A stretch of 64,000 bases of DNA from Bacteroidales bacterium (GCA_029210725.1 JARGFM010000010.1:65079-129078), one strand, 5' to 3'. Positions 18,212 through 28,900 are shown, numbered from the stretch's first letter. Numbers and translations: made by a program. Notes: generated from the sequence alone by a model not told the origin.

Positions 18212-20368
18212 CTAGTTGTAGAAGATCTCCAGCCGGTTGTCTTCTACCTTGGCCGCATCCACCAGTGCATTGTAAGCTTCATAATTGCTTCTGGATTCCA
18301 GGGCGTATTTTAGCCTGGCCTTTACAGCCGGATCATCTCCCACTGCCGCAGGATCTTCGCTGCGGTTGGTCACAGAAATAACAAATACACCGCTTTCACC
18401 CACCAGCGGATCAGAGATCTGGTCCAGAGGCAGGTACATGGAAGCTCCAACCACATAGGGCTCCAGCCCAACTCCCGCCACATAGGTATTGGCAAACTTG
18501 ATCTGCGTGGCTTCACCGACGTTCACATTGTTTTCTGTTCCATACCGGGAGAGATCATTTACGCCGGCCAGTTGATCCTTCAGCAGCTCAACCAGTTTTT
18601 CGGCCTTTTTCTTCTTTTTGAGGGCCAGAGTCAGCTCTGCCCGCACACTCTCCAGTTTTGCATATCCCTCTTCTTTAGCTTCGGTTAGCACGGCAACAAT
18701 GTATTTATCGTCGTTTTGGCTGAAGATGTTACTTACGCTGTTTACCTCCGAGGTATAAGCCCACTTGGTAATCCTGATGGGATCCTCTATTCCCGGAATA
18801 GTCGCCTGGTCCCTGGTAATGTTCGGAGCAAAGCGGGGGTCCAGACCGAATTCCCTGGCCTGCTCTGTGAATTTTTCCAGGTCGGTGGCCTTTCCCCTGA
18901 ATTTCACGGCCCGGTTATAGTAATCCTGGTTGGTTTCGTCGCTGGCAAAAATATGTCTCACCACGGTGGCTAACTGGATTTTCCGGACGGGCCGGCTTTG
19001 ATCTTCAATCTTGATGATATGAGTGCCAAACTGAGTTTCAGCAGTTATCACATCTCCTTTGTTGTTTTCAAAGCAGGCATCGTTAAAAGCCGTAACCATG
19101 TTCCCTTCGGTGAACCAACCCAGATCGCCACCAATGGCCCGGTTGCTTTCATCGGCGGAATATTCCAGGGCTATCTGGTTAAAGTTACCCCCATTTTCAA
19201 TGACTGTCCTCAGGCTGTCGGCCAGGTCATTCATCAGCGGCCTGTTTCCTCCGTAGGCCTGAAGAGAGAGCAGGATATGCCTGGCCCTCACTGAATCGGG
19301 CCTCATTTCCGGATTAAACGCGCGGGCCAGCTTGAAGGATTCCTGATCACGATAGGGTCCCACAATGGTCGATTCATCTGCCTGGAACACCGAATCTCTG
19401 ATCATCCCCGGTAACTCTTCGTAGGTATAGTACCTGGTGTCAAAAGGCTCATCCGAGGTTCCGTTTACATACCGGGGAATCTCATCACCGGATATCCTGC
19501 TGTACTCGGCCTTGGTTTGATTGGCCCAGTACAAGGCACTTTCCACATCCTTTTCGCTGGGCTTTACTTCAAAAACAACATATTGAAAGGTTCTGGAGGC
19601 ATTCTGTTTGTATGATTCCCGGTGCTCCTTGTAGTATGCTTTCAGGTCCGCCTCAGTGATCGTAATGTCCTCGTCAGCAATTTCGGTGAATGGTTCCGAG
19701 ATATAGGCAAAGTCAGTGCTTTTTGCAGTTTCAGTGATATAGTCTTTCAGATCAAGAGAAGAAGGTTGAAATCCCTTTCTTACCAGATTAAAATATTTCT
19801 GGTTCATCTTCTCCTCAACAATTTCATTCTCAATAAATAGCCAGCGTCTCTTCTCCTGTGCAAACTGTGGATTATCCAGGCTGTTGAAGTAGTTGGTCAT
19901 TACGGCACGGTTTAGTTCCCCGGTTTCCGGATTGGTAAACATCTGGCGAATAATCGGATGAGGTTCGCTGAGTGCGGGATTGCCGTTTAAAGCCATGGAC
20001 TGATCTCCGGTTACCATGGTCTTAAGCTCATCGGCACTGACGTAGAGTCCCAGATTTTCATAGGAGCGCTCCATGATGGTTTCTCTGATAAGCCTTCTCC
20101 AGGTTTCCTGCTGGATCTGCTTTTCAAGTTCTGCATCCAGGGACTGTCCGCCTGCATTAAGCTCATAGAATTCCCGCAGGGCTTTTTCCCGGTTCATGTA
20201 GTCGGTCACACCCACCCCTTTTCCATTGATCTCTGCAACGGATTTCTTCCCTATGGTGCTTGATCCTGATCCCATCATATCCCCCAGGATAAATGCAAAC
20301 AGGGCAAGTCCGATTACGACGGCTACAAGCAGTCCCGCTTTGTTTCTGATATTCTGTAATGTTGCCAT
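18212..20368 (-). CDS. ppiD: PpiD/SurA-like periplasmic peptidyl-prolyl isomerase
   Basis: Membrane-anchored periplasmic folding factor of 718 residues. It has a short cytoplasmic N-terminus (MATLQNIRNKAG), one membrane helix (about 12-31), a SurA_N-like helical region (about 45-190), and a parvulin domain around 345-450 (RARHILLSL, GGDLGWFTEG, ETQFGTHIIKIED). A large C-terminal region follows, perhaps with a second degenerate PPIase. This fits PpiD, which assists outer-membrane protein maturation. It closes a minus-strand envelope block that includes lptC. Confidence 0.88.
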   Translation of the reverse strand: MATLQNIRNKAGLLVAVVIGLALFAFILGDMMGSGSSTIGKKSVAEINGKGVGVTDYMNREKALREFYELNAGGQSLDAELEKQIQQETWRRLIRETIMERSYENLGLYVSADELKTMVTGDQSMALNGNPALSEPHPIIRQMFTNPETGELNRAVMTNYFNSLDNPQFAQEKRRWLFIENEIVEEKMNQKYFNLVRKGFQPSSLDLKDYITETAKSTDFAYISEPFTEIADEDITITEADLKAYYKEHRESYKQNASRTFQYVVFEVKPSEKDVESALYWANQTKAEYSRISGDEIPRYVNGTSDEPFDTRYYTYEELPGMIRDSVFQADESTIVGPYRDQESFKLARAFNPEMRPDSVRARHILLSLQAYGGNRPLMNDLADSLRTVIENGGNFNQIALEYSADESNRAIGGDLGWFTEGNMVTAFNDACFENNKGDVITAETQFGTHIIKIEDQSRPVRKIQLATVVRHIFASDETNQDYYNRAVKFRGKATDLEKFTEQAREFGLDPRFAPNITRDQATIPGIEDPIRITKWAYTSEVNSVSNIFSQNDDKYIVAVLTEAKEEGYAKLESVRAELTLALKKKKKAEKLVELLKDQLAGVNDLSRYGTENNVNVGEATQIKFANTYVAGVGLEPYVVGASMYLPLDQISDPLVGESGVFVISVTNRSEDPAAVGDDPAVKARLKYALESRSNYEAYNALVDAAKVEDNRLEIFYN

Positions 20369-20468
20369 TTATATATAACTGTTTAACTGATTCTCCTAAT
20401 TTTTTAAGGGTACGAATATAGTAATAATTAGAGGTTTAATGCACATAGAATGGATGAAAATTGCGGAT

Positions 20469-21746
20469 TCAGGAACGGATCACCTTTAACTCTGCTTCTT
20501 CGATGCGGTTAGAACTGACATCTGTGATGGTTATCAGGAAATTATCCACCTGAAGGGCAGTCTCCTTTTCGGGGATACTCTCCAGGTGGTAGATAATGTA
20601 TCCTGCCAGGGTATCATACTCATCCGAGACCGGAATGCCCAGGAAGTACTTTTCGTTCAGGTAATCAATCTCATGCCGGCCGGAAAGCAGCAAATGATTA
20701 TTTCCAAGTTCTTTTTCAACCAGGTCGATGGTGTCATGTTCATCCTCTATCTCTCCAAATATCTCTTCAATGATATCTTCGGTGGTGATCAGCCCGGAGG
20801 TGCCCCCAAACTCATCCACTACCAGGGCTATGCTTTTACCCTCCTTGATAAACCGGGTCAGTAACTTGTTAACCGGCAGTGTTTCCGGAACAATGTGAAT
20901 GGGTTTGAGGAGAGATTTGATCTTTTCCGGCTTTCTGAAAAGATCTTTGGAGTTCACATAGCCGATCACATTGTCAATGGTGTCGCTGTAAATAAGAATT
21001 CTGCTTAAACCTGTTTCAATAAAACGTTCGGCCAGGTCGTCCAGTGGAGCATTTGTTTCCAGGGCAATCATCTCGGTTCTCGGAATCATACATTCCCGGA
21101 CTTTCAGTCCGGAGAACTCCAGGGCATTTTTAAATATCCTCAGATCCTCCGTCTCTTCACCAGTGGTGGTTTGTTGTGGTTTTACAGTGGTAAGGAAGTG
21201 GTCCAGGTCCACCTTTCCAAACACCGGTTTTGCCGCTTTTGCATCGGGTTTGATCCGGAGCAGGTATTTCATGGTAAAGTTGGAGAGCCCGATGGTGAGA
21301 ATGGTTACGGGATAAAGCAGCGCATAGAACAGCAGGATGGGAGGGCTCAGTATACGCAGCGAATTATTGGGATTTATCCGGAACAGGGCCTTGGGCAGAA
21401 ATTCTGCAGTAAGTAAAATGATCAGGGTGGAGATCAGGGTTTGTATCAGCAGCACAGCTGCATCGGCCTGCTCTCCCACAAGGTCCCGTATAGGCTCTTC
21501 CAGCAGCATGGCAAAGGCGATCCCGTAAATAACCAGAGCAATATTATTACCCACCAGCATAGTGGCAATGAACCGGGAGGGGTGCTTGATAAAGTAACTG
21601 ACCAGACCAGCAAAGGCTTTCTTCTGCTTCCGGTCGATCTCAATCCTTAATTTATTGGAGGATACGAAGGCGATTTCCATTCCCGAAAAAAAGGCCGAGA
21701 ACAGAATGGATATTAGTATGAGGGTGATCAGATTCAGAAAGTTCAT
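20469..21746 (-). CDS. CNNM/HlyC-CorC family membrane protein (DUF21-CBS-CorC)
   Basis: 425-residue protein with an N-terminal DUF21/CNNM membrane domain (segments near 5-25, 60-80, 95-115, 130-150), two CBS domains (about 205-325, containing IPRTEMIALE and LVVDEFGGTSGLIT) and a C-terminal CorC_HlyC domain. Members of this family export or regulate Mg2+/Co2+; the gliding protein GldE has the same architecture, but no other gld gene is nearby, so I do not assign that name. It starts 4 bases after the small membrane ORF. Confidence 0.85.
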   Translation of the reverse strand: MNFLNLITLILISILFSAFFSGMEIAFVSSNKLRIEIDRKQKKAFAGLVSYFIKHPSRFIATMLVGNNIALVIYGIAFAMLLEEPIRDLVGEQADAAVLLIQTLISTLIILLTAEFLPKALFRINPNNSLRILSPPILLFYALLYPVTILTIGLSNFTMKYLLRIKPDAKAAKPVFGKVDLDHFLTTVKPQQTTTGEETEDLRIFKNALEFSGLKVRECMIPRTEMIALETNAPLDDLAERFIETGLSRILIYSDTIDNVIGYVNSKDLFRKPEKIKSLLKPIHIVPETLPVNKLLTRFIKEGKSIALVVDEFGGTSGLITTEDIIEEIFGEIEDEHDTIDLVEKELGNNHLLLSGRHEIDYLNEKYFLGIPVSDEYDTLAGYIIYHLESIPEKETALQVDNFLITITDVSSNRIEEAELKVIRS

Positions 21747-21749
21747 GGC

Positions 21750-21935
21750 TTAGCGGCGTGTGATTCTCGAACGTCTTCGCATAAAATACATGACAAAAGC
21801 CAGAAAGGAGAAGAGGAAATAGTACCAGCTTTCCTTTATGCCCGATTCCAGCAGCAAATCCACAGCCATAAAAAGCATCAGTCCACCGAGGACGAACCAG
21901 ACCACTTCGAAAAAACCGGATATACTACTCTTCAT
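21750..21935 (-). CDS. Small two-helix membrane protein
   Basis: A 61-residue protein (64 if the upstream ATG at 21944 is used) with two hydrophobic segments (about 8-26 and 36-51) and a strongly basic C-terminal tail (RRRSRITRR). I do not recognise a named family. It is wedged between lptC and the CNNM gene with overlaps or 3-base gaps on each side, which argues that it is translated as part of the operon. The basic tail predicts a cytoplasmic C-terminus. Confidence 0.65.
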   Translation of the reverse strand: MKSSISGFFEVVWFVLGGLMLFMAVDLLLESGIKESWYYFLFSFLAFVMYFMRRRSRITRR

Positions 21936-22488
21936 CCTGAACATTTATGGTTCCACTTGAACCCAGTAACTGCCAGTTGGACAGGTTCTGGTGTGATCTG
22001 AATCCATTTTTTCCGTACAGGATATTGTCTTCACTATGTACCCTGGTATAAGAATCGGAATAGATCAACTCTTCGCTTTCGTCCCAGAAAAGCTCATCGG
22101 TATAGAGGGCGTCCCCGGTTTCAAATTGCTGTGCGACCACATTTCCCGTGGCATGCCAGAGCCTTTCCTCCATGTAGTAAATGGTATAGTCGGCCCTGAT
22201 TTCCGATTCTATCTTTGCCGAGTCGTCATAGAAGTAGACCTCCAGGCCTTTCTCAAACTCCATATAGGGACGTTCGGCATTGGGGTATCGTTTATAGAGG
22301 GGTGCCAGGATCTGGACTTCTACCCTGGCAGAATCGCTGTAGATTACCCTGATGTTCTTTCCCTGAAGGGTAGGCGCTTCGGTCTCATCGGTAAGCAGGT
22401 TGATCCGTTCAATATCATTCTCACATGCAACCAGCCACAGGAGCGGGAAGAGCAGAAGAGCAGCACGAATATGAGAGCCGGTTCGCAT
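21925..22488 (-). CDS. lptC: LPS export periplasmic protein LptC
   Basis: 187-residue component of the Lpt transenvelope bridge that hands LPS from the LptBFG extractor to LptA. The N-terminus is hydrophobic and ends in LLWLVAC, a possible lipobox, so it may be a lipoprotein. The beta-jellyroll repeats are suggested by ARVEVQILAPLYKRY, FEKGLEVYFYD and the long ESEIRADYTIYY stretch. It begins immediately after a strong terminator and has its own -7 element. The end overlaps the downstream small membrane gene by 11 to 20 bases depending on the start used. Confidence 0.85.
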   Translation of the reverse strand: MRTGSHIRAALLLFPLLWLVACENDIERINLLTDETEAPTLQGKNIRVIYSDSARVEVQILAPLYKRYPNAERPYMEFEKGLEVYFYDDSAKIESEIRADYTIYYMEERLWHATGNVVAQQFETGDALYTDELFWDESEELIYSDSYTRVHSEDNILYGKNGFRSHQNLSNWQLLGSSGTINVQDEE

Positions 22489-22493
22489 AACTG

Positions 22494-22501
22494 CAAAGAT
22501 A
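22494..22501 (-). promoter_or_regulatory. Predicted lptC -7 promoter element
   Basis: Minus-strand TATCTTTG is a perfect TAnnTTTG box ending only 5 bases before the lptC ATG, so the transcript would be leaderless or nearly so. No clear TTTG -33 element was found; the expected position falls inside the preceding terminator. Confidence 0.5.
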
Positions 22502-22504
22502 GGG

Positions 22505-22539
22505 AAAAAAAAAAGGCCATCCTGACGGAGATGGCCTTT
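22505..22539 (-). terminator. Rho-independent terminator after the TPR gene
   Basis: A perfect 10-bp stem (22512-22521 with 22530-22539; arms AAAGGCCATC and GATGGCCTTT) with an 8-base loop is followed, on the minus strand, by a run of ten T (22505-22514). It lies 20 bases after the TPR gene stop and just before the lptC promoter. Confidence 0.92.
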
Positions 22540-22559
22540 CCAAATGATCTTTTCCGGTA

Positions 22560-23915
22560 TTATTTTCTGGACCGGACGGTCGTGTATTCATTGATGCATC
22601 CTTTCACCTGGTAGGAGTCGCCATCTTTGATATCCCTGAAAAAAACCTCCTCATGATTGGGATACTGGGACGCATAATCGTTCAGTTTCTTGTTGGCATC
22701 GTCCGCCACACTCGGATCCACAGATTTGGCTTTGGCATACTTGTCGGCGGCCACCCAGAATGCGGTCCGCTTCTCAAAATCATCACCCAGGTTATCCCTG
22801 GAGGCGATCATGGCATCACCAAGGGCGATATAAGCTTTCCCGTATTCGCTATTATAGGCGATGGCTTCACGGGCATAGCTGATGGCATCGCAATAGTCTT
22901 TGTTGGCCAGGCTTACAATGGTAAGTTTGTAGAACCATTCGGCCCGGGTATCATTATCAATATTCTCTCCAATTACAGCCATCTTCAGGTAGTTGGCAGC
23001 TTTTTCGAAGTCATTTTTAGCGATCAGCAGGATGCCCAGCTGGTGGGCCGATTCCGGGCCCGGATTGATCCGGTACATTTGTTCCGATGCAGCCACGTAA
23101 AGGTCGGCCCTGTCGCAACCTGCCGAATTATAGAACCTGATTACATTATCCAGGAATGCAGGATCACTCTTTTTGGCCTCAAACTGAGGTTCAAAATAGC
23201 CGTTAAGGGCATCGCAGGTGAGCAGGCCGCTCTGGATCATGTTATCATCAATGGCCTGCTTAGCCCTTGGCCAGCGGGAGCTCTTATCCAGCAAGGCATC
23301 TACAATATCGGTGACCATGAAATAGTCTTCAATCACCTGGTTGTCATCGATCCTGCCTTTCTGGTTCAGGGTAATACTGGCCGAGATAAAAGTAACTATG
23401 GTAGGATCCCGGGTTTTATTTTTCTCCAGCTCGATGCTCCGCTTCAGGTCATTGTAACCCTGGTTGACTGCTTCGGTGTTTACGGATCCGTCTGCTCCGA
23501 GCCTCCGGTAGCGCAGGATGTCAATTCCCTTTCTTCCCAGAATATTGCCTTCTCCCCCGAAATACTCCATCCGCCGGTCGTAGATCAGAAGCAGGGTGTC
23601 GATCAGCTCCTCGGTACGTGCGGGCACAGAAGACGCTCCGATAAATGTCCGATACATAGTGATTCCCTCCACATACATACGCTCACTGGAGGCCGGGCAT
23701 TCGTCAAACACTTTCCGCCAGGGCTGAATGGCATCTTTATAGTTGCTGTGTTTGAAAAATTCCCGGTAGAGCGACAGGTTCTTGATACAATTAATACTGT
23801 CCTGGCCTTTACCATATTTCGACCCGTCCTCAACTCCCTTCTGTGAAACAGCAGGCAGGGCAAACACAAGAGCCATTGTTGTTAATAGGATGGTTTTGAG
23901 GGCTTTCATTTTCAT
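22560..23915 (-). CDS. Secreted TPR-repeat protein
   Basis: About 451 residues with a signal peptide (MKMKALKTILLTTMALVFALPAVSQ) and tetratricopeptide-like helices along the chain, clearest in the second half (SAHQLGILLIAKNDFEKAANYLKMA, then AISYAREAIAYNSEYGKAYIALGDAM). ATG at 23915 is preferred to the one at 23924, which falls inside a possible -7 element (TATAATTG, 23922-23929). Conserved in Bacteroidota next to the following OMP and coaX, as I recall, but without an established function. It is the last gene before a strong terminator. Confidence 0.8.
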   Translation of the reverse strand: MKMKALKTILLTTMALVFALPAVSQKGVEDGSKYGKGQDSINCIKNLSLYREFFKHSNYKDAIQPWRKVFDECPASSERMYVEGITMYRTFIGASSVPARTEELIDTLLLIYDRRMEYFGGEGNILGRKGIDILRYRRLGADGSVNTEAVNQGYNDLKRSIELEKNKTRDPTIVTFISASITLNQKGRIDDNQVIEDYFMVTDIVDALLDKSSRWPRAKQAIDDNMIQSGLLTCDALNGYFEPQFEAKKSDPAFLDNVIRFYNSAGCDRADLYVAASEQMYRINPGPESAHQLGILLIAKNDFEKAANYLKMAVIGENIDNDTRAEWFYKLTIVSLANKDYCDAISYAREAIAYNSEYGKAYIALGDAMIASRDNLGDDFEKRTAFWVAADKYAKAKSVDPSVADDANKKLNDYASQYPNHEEVFFRDIKDGDSYQVKGCINEYTTVRSRK

Positions 23916-23941
23916 ACAGTTCAATTATACGGTATACGGAT

Positions 23942-25246
23942 TTAATCAAATCTCCTTTTTCTAAACCACAAGTCATGTAAAGTTACATTAAATGTAATAA
24001 TTCCATAATTTTCTTTCACTAAATTATACTCGGTAGTACCTCTGGTGCCCAGAGTGAAAGCCACATTTAGGCTTGACCGGAGAGTTTTTACCGGTAATCC
24101 TACTCCAAAAGTTATGCCATAGTCCTGCAGCTGCTGTTCATTCACCATAAGGTAGGAGTTGGAGTAATACCCTCCCAGCCTGTAGCTCATCAGTTTATGA
24201 TAGCCTCTGATGGCCTCCACGTCGGGGGTATACTCTGCCCCGAAATGCATGGAGGTGGCCCTGGTTGTGCTGTAGTTCTCGCCCGACATGGATCCGCTCC
24301 AGTCCTGGATATAATAGTCGCCGGTGATCGTCAGTTTGTCGGGTATCCCAAACGCAATTCCCACTCCCATTTTCTGTGGTATACTCAGTGTGTTATAGGC
24401 GGTATCCTCGCCCAGGATATAGACCGGGTCAATCTGTACCGAATCATTGATCCAGACGGGATCATCCGGGTAAAATTCGTTATGGATCAGATATTCGTTT
24501 GCAATCTCCGTGCCTGCTTTGAAATCATAGATCCCTCCCACGGTGAAGAAGAACTTGTATCCAAATACCTCCCTGTATTGAAGACCCAGGGTGAATACGG
24601 GTTTTCGCAGGTTCAGGTTCTCGGTGGAGGTCACATCCGAGTAGCTGGAGTTCATCGGAAAATTAACGGCTCTTTCACGGGTTAATTTGCCCATCAGGTA
24701 GTTCATGGTTACCCCCAGGGAGAGGCGATCCAGCAGTTTGACCGAAGTCCCCATGTAAAAGTTTATGATTCCCCCTTCTCCCTCGAAGTAAGTGTCCATG
24801 GCCAGGCCATGGGTAAAGTCATCATACTCCTGTTTAATGTTGTAGCCAACGCTGCTGTAGGGAACAATTCCGGCTGAAAATCCCAGGTACTTGCCCATGG
24901 AGGAGGCAAATGCCACATGGTGCAGGTTCATATTCCACCAGCTATTGGAGTAATTCCGGGTCTCATACTGGTTGTGAAATGAATTGGCTCCGAAGTCAAA
25001 ATAGACCGAAGTGCTGTCAAGTGCAGCAAAAGAGGCCGGGTTCAGGAAGTTGATCCTGTTGCCTTCATGCATGGCCAGTCCGCTTCCTCCCATGGCCTGG
25101 TTCTGAGCCACGCCATGCCTGGCAAGATCGCCCAGGGCAAAGCGTGTATAGGGCGAATAAGTATTAAACTGGCTAAAAAGCGGAGTGGAAATAATCAGGG
25201 CGAATCCTAAACTGACTAAAAATGAACTATATCTCTCTTTCTGCAT
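23942..25246 (-). CDS. Outer membrane beta-barrel protein of the coaX-linked family
   Basis: 434 residues with a signal peptide (to about residue 26, ending STPLFSQ) and a beta-barrel pattern of alternating aromatic and polar residues throughout. The beginning (NTYSPYTRFALGDLARHG, GGSGLAMHEGNRINFLNPASF) resembles the N-terminal hatch of FadL/PorV-like barrels. It overlaps the end of coaX by 20 bases and precedes the TPR gene, so all three are likely co-transcribed. Transport role not determinable from sequence. Confidence 0.8.
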   Translation of the reverse strand: MQKERYSSFLVSLGFALIISTPLFSQFNTYSPYTRFALGDLARHGVAQNQAMGGSGLAMHEGNRINFLNPASFAALDSTSVYFDFGANSFHNQYETRNYSNSWWNMNLHHVAFASSMGKYLGFSAGIVPYSSVGYNIKQEYDDFTHGLAMDTYFEGEGGIINFYMGTSVKLLDRLSLGVTMNYLMGKLTRERAVNFPMNSSYSDVTSTENLNLRKPVFTLGLQYREVFGYKFFFTVGGIYDFKAGTEIANEYLIHNEFYPDDPVWINDSVQIDPVYILGEDTAYNTLSIPQKMGVGIAFGIPDKLTITGDYYIQDWSGSMSGENYSTTRATSMHFGAEYTPDVEAIRGYHKLMSYRLGGYYSNSYLMVNEQQLQDYGITFGVGLPVKTLRSSLNVAFTLGTRGTTEYNLVKENYGIITFNVTLHDLWFRKRRFD

Positions 25247-25967
25247 TGTGTTCCAATATTCTGTTAAGTCCGATCAGGTTCAGATTTGGGTCCACAAATA
25301 TGCTACTTTTTAACTTTCCAACAAAGTATTTTGCATCGCCCCCGGTTAAAACAACCTGTAATTTAGGATATTTCTCGCTGAGAGCCCCAATAAAACCATC
25401 CATTTCGAACAGTAAACCGTTTATAACTCCCGACTGAATGGCCTCACGAGTAGTGCTTCCCACCAGGCCCGGCACCTTATCGGGCCGTTCCAGCTGTGGC
25501 AGGCGATTGGTGAATTTATGCAGGGATTTAAACCGTATATCCACGCCCTGGGAGATGTTTCCCCCCAGAAACTCGCCCCTGGAAGTCACTATATCATAGG
25601 TAATAGCCGTGCCGGCATCTATGACCAGAACGTTTTTTCCGGGGTAAATCGTATATGCTCCAACGGCAGCTGCAATACGATCATATCCCAGGGTCTCTGT
25701 AGTGACATACCTGTTGATAAGCGGAAGGGGGGTGGAATGGTTCAGTTCGATGCAGGGTTCATAGAGGTTGCTCAGGTAATCGATGATCTCCCTGGAGTAA
25801 TTGACCACCGAGGAGATTATGGCTCCTTTCAGTCCGCCGTACCGCAAATGAAAGTAGGAGATCTCCCGGCTGGTGATTTTTTCATAGCTGGCCGCTTCGA
25901 CCACCCCTTTATGGTCGCATACGGCAATCTTCCCACAGGTGTTTCCAAGGTCAAGTACCAGGTTCAT
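25227..25967 (-). CDS. coaX: Type III pantothenate kinase CoaX
   Basis: 246-residue ASKHA-fold kinase for the first step of CoA synthesis. The N-terminal phosphate loop (LVLDLGNTCGKIAVCD), the ETLGYDRIAAAVGA segment and the VIDAGTAITYD motif with the catalytic Asp are all present. It starts 8 bases after mfd and its 3' end overlaps the OMP gene start, which indicates co-translation. Length is normal. Confidence 0.93.
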   Translation of the reverse strand: MNLVLDLGNTCGKIAVCDHKGVVEAASYEKITSREISYFHLRYGGLKGAIISSVVNYSREIIDYLSNLYEPCIELNHSTPLPLINRYVTTETLGYDRIAAAVGAYTIYPGKNVLVIDAGTAITYDIVTSRGEFLGGNISQGVDIRFKSLHKFTNRLPQLERPDKVPGLVGSTTREAIQSGVINGLLFEMDGFIGALSEKYPKLQVVLTGGDAKYFVGKLKSSIFVDPNLNLIGLNRILEHNAEREI

Positions 25968-25975
25968 CTCTTATA

Positions 25976-28900
25976 TCAGTTACTCAGTCTCTCCAAAATC
26001 TGACAGGCTTCACCCACACTGTTCACAGCTTCGCTTCTCAGGCTTAGTTTTTCCTGGTCTTCCCGCATTCTGAAGATCCCCGGATTGGCCTGTATATTCC
26101 TGATCACTTCTTTAAATTTCCCGGAGCGATAAAAGGGCGATTCAGGATTACTTACAAAATACGTGATCAGAACGTTCTTTTTCAATACTATTTTTTCAAC
26201 ACCCGTGCGTTGTGCCAGCCAGCGGAGCTTTACGACCTTGAGCAATTCTTCAGAAGATGCGGGGAGGGCGCCGAAGCGGTCCAGGAGCATCTCCCTGAAG
26301 GACTCCAGCCCCTGTTCATCGGTGATGGCATCCAGGTTCCTGTAGAGTTCCACCCGCTCGCTGATGTTGGAAACATAACGATCCGGGAAAAGCAGTTCCA
26401 GGTCCGTATCGATATGGCAGTCAGTTAGAAACAGGGTGTCTTCCTGTTTGCTTTCAGCCGCTTGCTCATAGAGTCCGCTGAACTCGGTCTCTTTCAGTTC
26501 GGTGATGGCTTCGTTGAGAATCCGGTTATAGGTGTCAAACCCCATATCGGCAATAAAACCGCTTTGTTCAGCTCCCAGCAGGTTGCCTGCCCCCCGGATG
26601 TCCAGGTCCTGCAAGGCGATGTTAAACCCGCTTCCCAGCGTGGAAAACTCTTCAACAGCCTTTAGCCTTCTCCGGGCTTCCTGCGACAGAATGGTTAAGG
26701 GCGGGGCAAAAATATAGCAAAAGGCCTTTTTGTTTGAACGCCCTACACGGCCCCGGAGCTGATGCAGATCACTCAATCCGAAGTTTTGACCGTTGTTGAT
26801 AATTATTGTATTGGCATTGGGGATATCCAGGCCCGATTCCACAATGGTAGTGGCAATGAGTACATCGTATTCCCCCTGCATAAAATCAAGCATCAGCGAT
26901 TCCAGCTTTCTTCCTTCCATCTGACCATGGGCGACCACCGAGCGGATTCCGGGGACCACCCGGTTGACGATCTCCTGGATCTCCATGATATTCTGCACCC
27001 TGTTATGAATAAAGAAGACCTGTCCTCCCCGGCTTACTTCATATTCAATAGCCTCTCTGATAATCTCCTCGTTAAAGGAATGTAATTCGGTGATAATGGG
27101 ATGCCGGTTAGGCGGGGGGGTATTGATGATGGAGAGGTCCCTTGAGCCCATCAGCGAGAACTGCAGGGTTCTTGGAATGGGAGTGGCCGTCAGGGTGAGG
27201 GTATCCACATTCAGTTTCAGCTGCTTCAGCTTCTCCTTGACGCTCACTCCGAATTTCTGCTCCTCATCGATAATCAGCAGCCCCAGGTCCCTGAACCCGA
27301 TCTCCTTACCCACTAGCTTATGGGTTCCGATGATGATATCGATCTTTCCTTCCTTCAGCTTTGTTATAATTTTTCGCTGATCGGCCTGACTGCGGAAACG
27401 GCTCAGGTAATCCACCGTACACGGGAGCCCTTTGAGGCGATCCCGGAAGGTATTGTGATGCTGGAAGGCCAGGATGGTGGTGGGGACCAGTACCGCCACC
27501 TGCTTGCTGTCGGCAACGGCCTTGAAGGCTGCCCGGATAGCCACTTCGGTCTTCCCGAATCCCACATCACCGCACACCAGCCGGTCCATGGGGAATTTCG
27601 CTTCCATGCCGGCTTTAACCTCTTCGGTAGCTTTAAGCTGGTCGTGGGTGTCCTCGTAGATAAAGGAGGATTCCAGCTCCTGTTGCAGGTAGGTGTCGGC
27701 CGAAAAGGCAAAGCCCTGCTGTTCCTTTCTTTTGGCATAGAGCAGGATCAGTTCCCGGGCAATGTCCTGCACCTTCTTTTTGGTGTTGCTCTTCAGTTTC
27801 TGCCAGGCCCCGGTCCCCAGCTTATAGATTTTCGGAGGACCCGTATCCTTTCCTTTGTATTTGCTGATTCGATGCAGGGAGTGGATATTTACAAAGAGTA
27901 CATCCTTGTCCTTATAGACCAGTTTGATGGCCTCCTGCATCTTTCCGTTTACATCAATCTTTTCGAGTCCCCCGAAGATACCGATCCCGTGATCCACATG
28001 CACGACGTAGTCGCCGGGATTAAGGCCGATCAGCTCCTTGACCGAAACCGATTCCTTCTTGCTGAAGCGGTCGTGGAACCTGAATTTGTGATAGCGTTCA
28101 AAAATCTGGTGGTCGGTGTAGTAGGAGAGCTTGAGATCATAATCTGTAAACCCTTCGTGGAGCGTTTTTGACAGGGTCTGGTACTGCAGTTCCGGGTCTG
28201 TTTCCTCAAAGATGGCCCGCAATCGCTCCAGCTGCTTCTCATTATCGGAAAGGAGGTAGCTGCTGATCCCTGAGGCCGTCTGCTCTTTCATGGTGGAAGC
28301 CAGCAGATCGAAGTTTTTGTTAAATGCCGGTTGAGGAGCCGTATTAAAACGCCAGGAGCGTTCTTCATCCTGATTCAGGTGAACCCCGAAAACCACCTGG
28401 CTGAAGCGCTTCATCTGCTCGCCGATTCTGGTTCCGGGAATCAGGAAAAGTTCCTTGTGGATCGGTTTTTCCTCCTCTGTGTGAAAGTCGGTTTTGTCGT
28501 ACAGGGACTGTACCTGCCCGGTGATGAGTCCGGGGTTATCCAGCCAGAGGATGGTCCCCGAGGGGATATAGTCCAGAAAAGAGATCCGCTCAGTGCCCAA
28601 CTCGTGTTCCCACTGGATATTGGGAATGATATTCACCTTTTTTACCGTTTCAAGCGAACGTTGGGTGTCGGTATCGAAGGTCCGGATGGAGTCCACCTCC
28701 TCATCGAAAAAGTCGATGCGGCAGGGATGGGATGATGCGTAGGAAAACACGTCCACGATCCCTCCCCGGATGGAATACTGTCCGGGTTCGTACACAAAAT
28801 CGACCAGTTGGAAGTCATAGGTCCGCAGAATTTCCTCCAGGAATTCCCGGTCAATTTTCTCCCCCTTTTTTAGTTCGAGGGTGGTTTCCCCCAGTTGTTT

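Noticed and set aside
20469..21746. Naming the CNNM/HlyC protein GldE
   Set aside because: Same architecture, but no gldD or other gliding gene lies nearby, so the specific name is not supported.
22653..23846. 397-codon open frame on the plus strand
   Set aside because: Antisense to the TPR gene, which has a signal peptide and repeat pattern.
27320..28171. 283-codon open frame on the plus strand
   Set aside because: Antisense to mfd, whose helicase motifs are intact.
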